Shown: positions 1 to 11,364 of the stretch, one piece after another
Layout: each line of letters starts with the position of its first letter
Numbering within the stretch: the first letter of the stretch is position 1
DNA from: Antedon mediterranea
Lineage: Eukaryota; Echinodermata; Crinoidea; Comatulida; Antedonidae
NCBI RefSeq assembly: GCF_964355755.1
Contig: NC_092676.1
Span: 11,578,288-11,642,287 of the forward strand
Reading direction: 5' to 3'
DNA length: 64,000 nucleotides
Notes under the pieces: generated by a model
The model's input: only the letters and a program-made list of their open reading frames with translations
What the model was told of the DNA's origin: nothing
Database searches by the model: none
Position numbers and translations under genes: made by a program

Positions 1-296
1 TATTCAGTAACGTAAATTACTGAATTGAAAGATGAATTCGTCATCAAAATAGTTAAATAAAAACAACATTTGTAACTTTTAACAATAAACCTCATTGGTA
101 TTTTAGATCATTGCCATCACTTTAGTAGGCAAACAAATTATATATTTCATTAAATCATCCTTTTTTTATTTTCTATTAATTCAATGCATATTTTATTAAT
201 CATAATTATAAAAACTCCCATATGAAAATGTAAATTAGTGAGTTTTATAATGCTAGTGTACATACTATTGTTTTGGTTAATATGATTATTATTATT
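1..296. other. Left flank of the Helitron array
   Basis: AT-rich sequence with no recognisable coding. Positions 7-20 (GTAACGTAAATTAC) match the recurrent GTAAC-N4-GTTAC motif, with one arm mismatch, that is also found at 11,323 and at 22,444-23,562. This suggests the segment is the continuation of the DNA on the far side of the array (11,259 onward), split by the Helitron insertion. Confidence 0.5.
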
Positions 297-1874
297 AGGT
301 GATCATTTAGAATAAAATGATCACCTATTGTTATTGTATGAAATCTTTATTCTTATTCTTATTATTTATTTCTCTCTGTACAGATTTTGTGTAACAAATA
401 TCTCAAAAAGTTTAATGTTAATGATTACCAACATTTCACAATGTCTTTCAAATACGTTAACTTAGTCCTAATAAGCTTTTCAGCGTGATCACTCATCCGT
501 GACGTCACGTATACGCCATTTTGTGAAATCACATTATCAATCATATCTCCATAATTCATTATCACATATTAATGAAAATCACTACACATAAACTTGAGGT
601 CAAGGTAAAAAATATTAGCAAATAAAAACTCGGGCGTTTCAAGGTCATGCGCGTGAAATCGCGCGTTGAAATTTTAAAAAGCTCAAAATTTAGTTTTTAT
701 CATTTTAGAGCATGAAATAGGCCATTTGCGTGTTTAAAAAAATTACTGAGCAAAAACACATTTTTGCGCACGCGATTTTTAAAAAGGGTAAAAAATAAAA
801 TTTGATGTATACATCATATTCTACTCACAATCCTTAGTACATTCTCCGACTTTGAGTCCATTCCGACTTAAAATAACGCTATACGAGCACGTTAAAAATG
901 ACAAAATGCGCACATTAATTGTACAAAAGTGCTAAAAATGGTAAAAAAATAAGGCCTTTTTAAAATGAATATTACTCTTCAGAATGGCAGGTGACCCCCA
1001 ATTTTTTTAACTTATTATGGAAGCCAATAAGTTGTAGATATAAATATATATACATATTAGACGTACAAAATGGTATGACGTCATCAAATGGCCACTTGAA
1101 TTTAAAAATTAGTAATTATTATCTTTTTTTGTGGGTTATCACATTCAATAGAGCGCATCTCCGTTATTTGAGCCCAATTTTTGCACACATTTTAGTATGT
1201 GCTTGCTCAATTAATTATCTTTCTCATAAGTTGTCAACATTTTTATTTTGATGACGTCATCACGCGTAAAAACTTGAATAACCTAGGTCGTGTAATTTCA
1301 GCTACACCATACATTTGAATATCTTATAGCTCCTCAGAATTAAAGGTGACCTTGAAGATTATAATTTATTATGAAAGCTGATGAAATGTAGATATGAATT
1401 CATATAAAAATTAAGCCTATCGGATGTTGTGATGTTATCATATGGCCAGTTGAAGTTAAAAAGTAGTTTTTAAATTTCTTTAGTCGAAGTTATACAAATT
1501 TCAAAGAGAGCGCATTGCGCTTCTACGTGTCAAATTCTCTTCCAATCCTTATATTTATTTGCTCAATTCATTATCTTTCGAAATTGTCATCTTCGAGTTT
1601 ATTTTGATAATTCCATCATACCAAAAAATTTGAACTTGATGTGTGTCCCATAATTTCACCTATGCTACACTGTATATAGATATACAGTATATACTGTACA
1701 TTGTATATGGCATATAATAGGCATAACTCAGCAATATAAGCGTATAATAGGATGGCATACATCAACATTTTCCTATCGTATGTTAACGTACGTACATGTT
1801 TAAAAAAAATTTATTTCATTAAAATGATAAAAATGATCACCTATAATTCGTCAAAGTGACGAATTAAATTCTAG
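297..1874 (+). repeat. Helitron-like unit 1 (type A 5' end)
   Basis: Starts with a 12-bp-stem hairpin at 297-326 (first arm AGGTGATCATTT, second AAATGATCACCT). It ends with the 3' subterminal repeat at 1831-1842, the terminal hairpin at 1845-1865 and CTAG at 1871-1874. Confidence 0.75.
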
Positions 1875-1876
1875 TT

Positions 1877-3458
1877 AGGTGATCATTTAGAATAAAATGA
1901 TCACCTATTGTTATTGTATGAAATCTTTATTCTTCTTATTCTTATTATTTATTTCTCTCTGTACAGATTTTGTGTAACAAATATCTCAAAAAGTTTAATG
2001 TTAATGATTACCAAAATTTCACAATGTCTTTCAAATACGTTAACTTAGTCCTAATAAGCTTTTCAGCGTGATCACTCATCCGTGACGTCACGTATACGCC
2101 ATTTTGTGAAATCACATTATCAATCATATCTCCATAATTCATTATCACATATTAATGAAAATCACTACACGTAAACTTGAGGTCAAGGTAAAAAATATTA
2201 GCAAATAAAAACTCGGGCGTTTCAAGGTCATGCGCGTGAAATCGCGCGTTGAAATTTTAAAAAGCTCAAAATTTAGTTTTTATCAATTTAGAGCATGAAA
2301 TAGGCCATTTGCGTGTTTAAAAAAATTACTGCGCAAAAACACATTTTTGCGCACGCGATTTTTAAAAAGGGTAAAAAATAAAATTTGATGTATACATCAT
2401 ATTCTACTCACAATCCTTAGTACATTCTCCGACTTTGAGTCCATTCCGACTTAAAATAACGCTATACGAGCACGTTAAAAATGACAAAATGCGCACATTA
2501 ATTGTACAAAAGTGCTAAAAATGGTAAAAAAATAAGGCCTTTTTAAAATGAATATAACTCTTCAGAATGGCAGGTGACCCCCAATTTTTTTAACTTATTA
2601 TGGAAGCCAATAAGTTGTAGATATAAATATATATACATATTAGATGTACAAAATGGTATGACGTCATCAAATGGCCACTTGAATTTAAAAATTAGTAATT
2701 ATTATCTTTTTGTGTGGGTTATCACATTCAATAGAGCGCATCTCCGTTATTTGAGCCCAATTTTTGCACACATTTTAGTATGTGCTTGCTCAATTAATTA
2801 TCTTTCTCATAAGTTGTCAACATTTTTATTTTGATGACGTCATCACGCGTAAAAACTTGAATAACCTAGGTCGTGTAATTTCAGCTACACCATACATTTG
2901 AATATCTTATAGCTCCTCAGAATTAAAGGTGACCTTGAAGATTATAATTTATTATGAAAGCTGATGAAATGTAGATATGAATTCATATAAAAATTAAGCC
3001 TATCGGATGTTGTGATGTTATCATATGGCCAGTTGAAGTTAAAAAGTAGTTTTTAAATTTCTTTAGTCGAAGTTATACAAATTTCAAAGAGCGCGCATTG
3101 CGCTTCTACGTGTCAAATTCTCTTCCAATCCTTATATTTATTTGCTCAATTCATTATCTTTCGAAATTGTCATCTTCGAGTTTATTATTGATAATTCCAT
3201 CATACCAAAAAATTTGAACTTGATGTGTGTCCCATAATTTCACCTATGCTACACTGTATATAGATATACAGTATATACTGTACATTGTATATGGCATATA
3301 ATAGGCATAACTCAGCAATATAAGCGTATAATAGGATGGCATACATCAACATTTTCCTATCGTATGTTAACGTACGTACATGTTTAAAAAAAATTAATTT
3401 CATTAAAATGATAAAAATGATCACCTATAATTCGTCAAAGTGACGAATTAAATTCTAG
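1877..3458 (+). repeat. Helitron-like unit 2 (type A 5' end)
   Basis: Nearly identical to unit 1. TT (1875-1876) separates it from CTAG of unit 1. It has the same 5' hairpin at 1877-1906 and CTAG at 3455-3458. Confidence 0.75.
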
Positions 3459-3459
3459 T

Positions 3460-5003
3460 GAGAAATTGTTTTTGTAAAAAAAAAATGTTTCTTCGCAATT
3501 TCTTTCTGTACAGATTTTGTGTAACAAATATCTCAAAAAGTTTAATGTCAATGATTACCAAAATTTCACAATGTCTTTCAAATACTTTAACTTAGTCCTA
3601 ATAAGCTTTTCAGCGTGATAACTCATCCGTGACGTCATTTATACGCCATTTTGTGAAATCACATTATCAATCATATCTCCATAATTCATTATCACATATT
3701 AACGAAATTCACAACACGTAAACTTCATGTCAAGGGTAAATATATTAGCAAATAAAAACGCACGTGCACGTAGGGTCATGCGCGTGAAATCGCGCGTTAA
3801 AAATTTAAAATGCTCAAAATTAAGTTTTGATCAATTTAGAGCATGAATTAGGCCATTTGCTTGTTTCAAAAAATTACTGCGCAAAAAAAAATTTGCGCGC
3901 GCGATACTTAAAATGAGTAAAAAATATGAATTTTTTTTACAAATCTCATTCTACTCACCATCCTTAGTACATTCACCAAATTTGAGTCAGTTCCGACCTA
4001 AAATAACGCTATACGAGCAGGTTAAAAATGACAAAATGCGCAAATTAATTGCATCAAAGTGATGAAAATGGTGAAAAATAAGGCCTTTTTAAAATGAATA
4101 TAACTCTTCAGAATGGCAGGTGACCCCCAATTTTGTATACTTATTCGGGAAGCCATTTAGTTGTAGATACATATTCATGTACACATTAGACGTACAAAAT
4201 GGTATGACGTCATCAAATGGCCACTTCAATTTAAAAATTAGTAATTTTTATCTTTTTGTGTGGGTTTTCACATTCAATAGAGCGCATCGCCGTTATTTGA
4301 GCCCGATTTTCGCAGAAATTTTAGTATTTGATTGGCTCAAATAATTATCTTTCTCATGAGTTGTCAACATTTTTATTTTGATGACGTCATCACGCGGAAA
4401 ACCATGAATAACCTAGGTCGTGTAATTTCAGCTACACCATACATTTGAATATCTTATAGCTCTTCAGAATTAAAGGTGAACTTGAAGATTATAACTTATT
4501 ATGAAAGCTGATGAAATGTAGATTTGAATTCATATAAAAATTAAGCCTATCGGATGTTGTGATGTTATCATATGGCCAGTTGAAGTTAAAACGTTGTTTT
4601 TAAATTTCTTTAGTCGAAGTTATACAAATTTCAAAGAGCGCGCATTGCGCTTCTACGTGTCAAATTCTCTTCCAATCCTTATATTTATTTGTTCAATTCA
4701 TTATCTTTCGAAATTGTCATCTTGGAGTTTATTTTGATAATTCTATCATACTAAAAAATTTGAACATATGATGTGGGTCCCGTAATTTCACGTATGCTAC
4801 ACTGTATATAGATATACAGTATATATTGTACATATTGTATATGACACATAGGTACAACTCAGCACTATAAGTGTATATGCATCATGTCATAGGATGGCAT
4901 ACATCAACATTTTTCGATTGTGCATGTTTAAAAAAATATTAATGTCAATAACATTATAAAAATGATCACCTATAATTCGTCAAAGTGACGAAATAAATTC
5001 TAG
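3460..5003 (+). repeat. Helitron-like unit 3 (type B 5' end)
   Basis: More diverged than units 1 and 2. The 5' end is replaced by GAGAAATTGTTTTTG..., in which AGAAATTG pairs with CAATTTCT about 30 nt later. The 3' hairpin has one changed base (GACGAAATA) and CTAG lies at 5000-5003. Confidence 0.72.
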
Positions 5004-5005
5004 TT

Positions 5006-6582
5006 AGGTGATCATTTAGAATAAAATGATCACCTATTGTTATTGTATGAAATCTTTATTCTTATTCTTATTATTTATTTCTCTCTGTACAGATTTTGTG
5101 TAACAAATATCTCAAAAAGTTTAATGTTAATGATTACCAAAATTTCACAATGTCTTTCAAATACGTTAACTTAGTCCTAATAAGCTTTTCAGCGTGATCA
5201 CTCATCCGTGACGTCACGTATACGCCATTTTGTGAAATCACATTATCAATCATATCTCCATAATTAATTATCACATATTAATGAAAATCACTACACGTAA
5301 ACTTGAGGTCAAGGTAAAAAATATTAGCAAATAAAAACTCGGGCGTTTCAAGGTCATGCGCGTGAAATCGCGCGTTGAAATTTTAAAAAGCTCAAAATTT
5401 AGTTTTTATCAATTTAGAGCATGAAATAGGCCATTTGCGTGTTTAAAAAAATTACTGCGCAAAAACACATTTTTGCGCACGCGATTTTTAAAAAGGGTAA
5501 AAAATAAAATTTGATGTATACATCATATTCTACTCACAATCCTTAGTACATTCTCCGACTTTGAGTCCATTCCGACTTAAAATAACGCTATACGAGCACG
5601 TTAAAAATGACAAAATTCGCACATTAATTGTACAAAAGTGCTAAAATGGTAAAAAAAGAAGGCCTTTTTAAAATGAATATAACTCTTCAGAATGGCAGGT
5701 GACCCCCAAATTTTTTAACTTATTATGGAAGCCAATAAGTTGTAGATATAAATATATATACATATTAGACGTACAAAATGGTATGACGTCATGAAATGGC
5801 CACTTGAATTTAAAAATTAGTAATTATTATCTTTTTGTGTGGGTTATCACATTCAATAGAGCGCATCTCCGTTATTTGAGCTCAATTTTTGCACACATTT
5901 TAGTATGTGCTTGCTCAATTAATTATCTTTCTCATAAGTTGTCAACATTTTTATTTTGATGACGTCATCACGCGTAAAAACTTGAATAACCTAGGTCGTG
6001 TAATTTCAGCTACACCATACATTTGAATATCTTATAGCTCCTCAGAATTAAAGGTGACCTTGAAGATTATAATTTATTATGAAAGCTGATGAAATGTAGA
6101 TATGAATTCATATTAAAATTAAGCCTATCGGATGTTGTGATGTTGTCATATGGCCAGTTGAAGTTAAAAAGTAGTTTTTAAATTTCTTTAGTCGAAGTTA
6201 TACAAATTTCAAAGAGCGCGCATTGCGCTTCTACGTGTCAAATTCTCTTCCAATCCTTATATTTATTTGCTCAATTCATTATCTTTCGAAATTGTTATCT
6301 TCGAGTTTATTTTGATAATTCCATCATACCAAAAAATTTGAACTTGATGTGTGTCCCATAATTTCACCTATGCTACACTGTATATAGATATACAGTATAT
6401 ACTGTACATTGTATATGGCATATAATAGGCATAACTCAGCAATATAAGGGTATAATAGGATGGCATACATCAACATTTTCCTATCGTATGTTAACGTACG
6501 TACATGTTTAAAAAAAATTAATTTCATTAAAATGATAAAAATGATCACCTATAATTCGTCAAAGTGACGAATTAAATTCTAG
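5006..6582 (+). repeat. Helitron-like unit 4 (type A 5' end)
   Basis: Very close to units 1 and 2. TT at 5004-5005, the 5' hairpin starts at 5006, CTAG at 6579-6582. Confidence 0.75.
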
Positions 6583-6583
6583 T

Positions 6584-8138
6584 GAGAAATTGTTTTTGTA
6601 AAAAAAAAATGTTTCTTTGCAATTTCTTTCTGTACAGATTTTGTGTAACAAATATCTCAAAAAGTTTAATGTCAATGATTACCAAAATTTCACAATGTCT
6701 TTCAAATACTTTAACTTAGTCCTAATAAGCTTTTCAGCGTGATCACTCATCCGTGATGTCAATTATACGCCATTTTGTGAAATCACATTATCAATCATAT
6801 CTCCATAATTAATTATCACATATTAATGAAATTCACTACACGTAAACTTCAGGTAAAAGGTAAAAATATTAGCAAATAAAAACGCACGCGCACGTAGGGT
6901 CATGCGCGTGAAATCGCGCGTTAAAAATTAAAATAGCTCAAAATTACGTTTTGATCAATTTAGAGCATGAATTAGGCCATTTGCGTGTTTTACAAAATTA
7001 CTGGGCAAAAACACGTTTTTGCGCGTGCGTACATAGAAAGCGTAAAAAATAACAACTTTTTGTACAAATTGCATTCTACTCATCTTCCATAGTACATTCA
7101 CCAAATTTGAGTCCATTTCGACTTAAAATAGTGCTATACGAGCCTGTTAAAAATGACAAAATGCGCATATTAATTGTACAAAAGTGCTATAAATGGTAAA
7201 AAGTAGGGCCTTTTTAAAATGAATATAACTCTTCAGAATGAAAGGTGACCCTCAATTTTTTTAACTTATCATGGAAGCCAATGAGTTGTATAAATAAATG
7301 TATATACACATTAGACGTACAAAATGGTATGACGTCATCATTTGGCCACATGAATTTTGAAAATAGGGGTTTTTCCCCTTTTGTCATAGACCACCTTATT
7401 CAACAGAGCGCAACTCGCTTATCTGTGATCGATTTTCTTTTAATTTTTAACATATTCTACCTCAACCAATTATGTTACTTATGAGTTGCCAATATTTTCG
7501 TTTGGATAACGTTATCACGTCTTAAAATTTAAATAACGGTGGTTACGTAATTTTACCTACAACGTATATTTGAATACCTTACAGCTCTTCTGAATTAAAG
7601 TTGACCTCGATGTTTATAATTTAGTATGATAGCTGGTGAAATGTAGATATGAATTCATACAAAAATTAAGCCTATCAGATGTTGTGACGTTATCATATGG
7701 CCAGTTGAATTTAAAAAGTAGTTTTTTCATCTCTTTCGTCAAAGTTATACAATTTTTAAAGAGCGCGCACGGCCCGTCTACGTGCCAAATTTTCTTCCAA
7801 TTGTTATATTTTATTGCTAAATTAATTATCTTTCAATATTGTTATCCACAAGTTTTTTTTGATAATGTCATCAGTGCCAAACACTTAGAACATGATGTGT
7901 GTCCGTAATTTCACCTATGCTACACTGTATATAGATATACACAGTACAGTATATACTGTACATATTGTATATGGCATATAATAGGCACAACTCAGCACTA
8001 TAAGCGTATAATAGGATGGCATACATCAACATTTTCCGATTGTATGTTAACATACGTGCATGTTTCAAAAATATGAATGTCAATAAAATGATAAAAATGA
8101 TCACCTATAATTCGTCAAAGTGACGAATTAAATTCTAG
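6584..8138 (+). repeat. Helitron-like unit 5 (type B 5' end)
   Basis: Type B 5' terminus as in unit 3. The body has a distinct version of the central block shared with unit 7 (for example CATAGACCACC near 7386). CTAG at 8135-8138. Confidence 0.72.
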
Positions 8139-8139
8139 T

Positions 8140-9698
8140 GAGAAATTGTTTTTGTCAAAAAAAAATGTTTCTTCGCAATTTCTTTCTGTACAGATTTTGT
8201 GTAACAAATATCTCAAAAAGTTTAATGTCAATGATTACCAAAATTTCACAATGTCTTTCAAATACTTTAACTTAGTCCTAATAAGCTTTTCAGCGTGACA
8301 ACTCATCCTTGACGTCATTTATACGCCATTTTGCAAAATCACATTATCAATCACATCTCCATAATTCATTATCACATATTAATGAAATTCACTACACGTA
8401 AACTTCTGGTCAAGGGTAAATATATTAGCAAATAAAAACGCACGTGCACGTAGGGTCATGTGCGTGAAATCGCGCGTTAAAAATTTAAAATGCTCAAAAT
8501 TAAGTTTTGATCAATTTAGAGCATGAATTAGGCCATTTGCGTGTTTCAAAAAATTACTGCGCAAACAAAAATTTTGCGCGCGCGATACTTAAAAAGCGTA
8601 AAAAATATGATTTTTTTTTACAAATCTCATTCTACTCACCATCCTTAGTACATTCACCAAATTTGAGTCAGTTCCGACTTTAAATAACGCTATACGAGCA
8701 GGTTAAAAATGACAAAATGCGCAAATTAATTGAATCAAAGTGATGAAAATGGTGAAAAATAAGGCCTTTTTAAAATGAATATAACTCTTCAGAATGGCAG
8801 GTGACCCCCAATTTTTTTAACTTATTCGGGAAGCCATTGGGTTGTAGATACATATTCATGTACACATTAGACATACAAAATGGTATGACGTCATCAAATG
8901 GCCACTTCAATTTAAAAATTAGTAATTTTTATCTTTTTGTGTGGGTTTTCACATTCAATAGAGCGCATCACCGTTATTTGAGCTCGATTTTTGCAGAAAT
9001 TTTAGTATGTGCTTGGCTCAAATAATTATCTTTCTCATGAGTTGTCAACATTTTTATTTTGATGACGTCATCACACGGAAAACCATGAATAACCTAGGTC
9101 GTGTAATTTCAGCTACACCATACATTTGAATATCTTATAGCTCTTCGGAATTAAAGGTGAACTTGAAGATTATAACTTATTATGAAAGCTGATGAAATGT
9201 AGATTTGAATTCATATAAAAATTAAGCCTATCGGATGTTGTGATGTTATCATATGGCCAGTTGAAGTTAAAACGTTGTTTTTAAATTTCTTTAGTCGAAG
9301 TTATACAAATTTCAAAGAGCGCGCATTGCGCTTCTACGTGTCAAATTCTCTTCCAATCCTTATATTTATTTGCTCAATTCATTATCTTTCGAAATTGTCA
9401 TCTTCGAGTTTATTTTGATAATTCTATCATACCAAAAAATTTGAACATATGATGTTGGTCCCGTAATTTCACGTATGCTACACTGTATATAGATATACAG
9501 TATATACTGTACATATTGTATATGACACATAGGTACAACTCAGCACTATAAGTGTATATGCATCATGTCATAGGATGGCATACATCAACATTTTTCGATT
9601 GTATGTTAACGTACGTGCATGTTTAAAAAAATATTAATGTCAATAACATTATAAAAATGATCACCTATAATTCGTCAAAGTGACGAATTAAATTCTAG
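8140..9698 (+). repeat. Helitron-like unit 6 (type B 5' end)
   Basis: Type B 5' terminus. The body is closest to unit 3 (for example TTATTCGGGAAGCCATT). CTAG at 9695-9698. Confidence 0.72.
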
Positions 9699-9699
9699 T

Positions 9700-11258
9700 G
9701 AGAAATTGTTTTTGTAAAAAAAAAATGTTTCTTCACAAATTCTTTCTGTACAGATTTTGTTTAACAAATATCTCAAAAAGTTTAATGTCAATGATTACCA
9801 AAATTTCAGAATGTCTTTCAAATACTTTAACTTAGTCCTAATAAGCTTTTCAGCGTGATCACTCATCCGTGACGTCATTTATACGCCATTTTGTGAAATA
9901 ACATTATCGATCATATCTTCATAATTAATTATCACATATTAATGAAATTTACTACACGTAAACTTCAGGTCAAAGGTAAAAATATTAGCAAATAAAAACG
10001 CACGCGCACGTAGGGTCATGCGCGTGAAATCGCGCGTTAAAAATTTAAAAAGCTCAAAATTATGTTTTGATCAATTTAGAGCATGAATTGGGCCATTTGC
10101 GTGTTTTAAAAAATTACTGCGCAAAAACACGTTTTTGCGCGTGCGTACACAGAAAGCGTAAAAAATACAATTTTTTTGTACAAACTGCATTCTACTCATC
10201 TTCCTTGGTACATCCACCAAATTTGAGTCCATTTCGACTTAAAATAGTGCTATACGAGCACGTTAAAAATGACAAAATGCGCACATTAATTGTACAAAAG
10301 TGCTAAAAATGATAAAAAATAAGGCATTTCTGAAATGAAAATAATTCTTCAGAATGCACGGTGACTCCCAATTTTTTTAACTTATTATGGAAGCCAATGA
10401 GTTGTAGATATAAATGTATATACACATTATATGTACAAAGTGGTATAACGTCATCATTTGGCCACATGAATTTTTAAAATAGGGGTTTTCCCCCTTTTGT
10501 CATAGACCACCATATTCAACAGAGCGCAACTCGCTTATCTGTGATCGATTTTCTTTTAATTTTTAATACATTCTACCTCAACCAATTATGTTACTTATGA
10601 GTTGCCAATATTTTCTTTTGGATGACGTCATCACGTCTTAAAATTTAAATAACGGTGGTTACGTAATTTTACCTACAACGTATATTTTAATACCTTACAG
10701 CTCTTCTGAATTAAAGTTGACCTCGATGTTTATAATTTAGTATGATAGCTGGTGAAATGTAGATATGAATTCATACAAAAATTAAGCCTATCAGATGTTG
10801 TGACGTTATCATATGGCCAGTTGAAGTTAAAAAGTAGTTTTTTAATCTCTTTCGTCAAAGTTATACAATCTTTAAAGAGCGCGCACGGCGTTTCTACGTG
10901 CTAGATTCTCTTCCAAATTCTTATATTTATTTGCTCAATTCATTATCTTTCAAAATTTTCATCTTTATGTTCATTTTGTTAATTCCATCATACCAGAAAA
11001 TTAGAACATGATGTGCGTCCCGTAATTTCACCTATGCTACAGTGTATATAGATATACAGTATATACTGTACATATTGTATATGGCATATAATAGGCACAA
11101 TTCAGCACTATAAGCGTATGCATCATGTCATAAGGATGGCGTACATCAACTTTTTACGATCGTATGTTAACGTACATGCATCTTTAAAAAGTGTTAATTT
11201 CATTAAAATGATAAAAATGATCACCTATAATTCGTCAAAGTGACGAATTAAATTCTAG
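9700..11258 (+). repeat. Helitron-like unit 7 (type B 5' end)
   Basis: Last unit. The body is closest to unit 5. It ends with CTAG at 11255-11258 and is followed by TTTATTATAATT, which begins non-repeat flanking DNA. Confidence 0.72.
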
Positions 11259-11322
11259 TTTATTATAATTCTGTGAACTTTACAGTTGCTTGGCCTAATG
11301 CTTATCAGTCTCAACTTTCTTA

Positions 11323-11336
11323 GTAACGTAAGTTAC
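11323..11336. repeat. GTAACGTAAGTTAC motif, left-side copy
   Basis: Exact copy of the 14-bp imperfect palindrome clustered at 22.4-23.6 kb. It lies 29 bp downstream of the stop codon of the minus-strand transposase-like gene. Interpreted as a possible subterminal transposase site. Confidence 0.45.
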
Positions 11337-11364
11337 ATTTCCTTTAATGTTTCAACATTTTGAT

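Larger units (their letters stand above)
297..11258 (+). mobile_element. Tandem array of seven non-autonomous Helitron2/Helentron-like elements
   Basis: Seven head-to-tail units of 1.54-1.58 kb, recognisable by the repeated block around TTTTGTGTAACAAATATC. Every unit ends with a 9-bp hairpin (arms AATTCGTCA and TGACGAATT, 3-nt loop), then AAATT and CTAG. Junctions between units consist of T or TT only, and the outer flanks are ...TATTATT and TTTATTATAATT, consistent with insertion between two Ts. Units 1, 2 and 4 begin AGGTGATCATTT, the reverse complement of AAATGATCACCT located just inside the 3' hairpin. Such an asymmetric inverted repeat plus a 3' hairpin and CTAG-like end is known for Helitron2/Helentron elements. 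No Rep/helicase frame is present, so the units are non-autonomous. The short repeated frames (74-90 codons) mostly lack ATG starts and are probably not genes. The family assignment is inferred. Confidence 0.72.

Noticed and set aside
991-9025. Recurring 74-90-codon frames in the 1.55-kb units (for example 991-1251, 3200-3424, 7871-8104) as small genes
   Set aside because: Most lack an ATG (several start at GTG), they shift or are lost between units, and they coincide with the repeat period; they follow from the repeats.
297-11258. CRISPR-like or simple satellite interpretation of the tandem array
   Set aside because: Units are 1.55 kb with defined 3' hairpin/CTAG ends and T/TT junctions, which fits rolling-circle transposons better; nothing prokaryotic is present.
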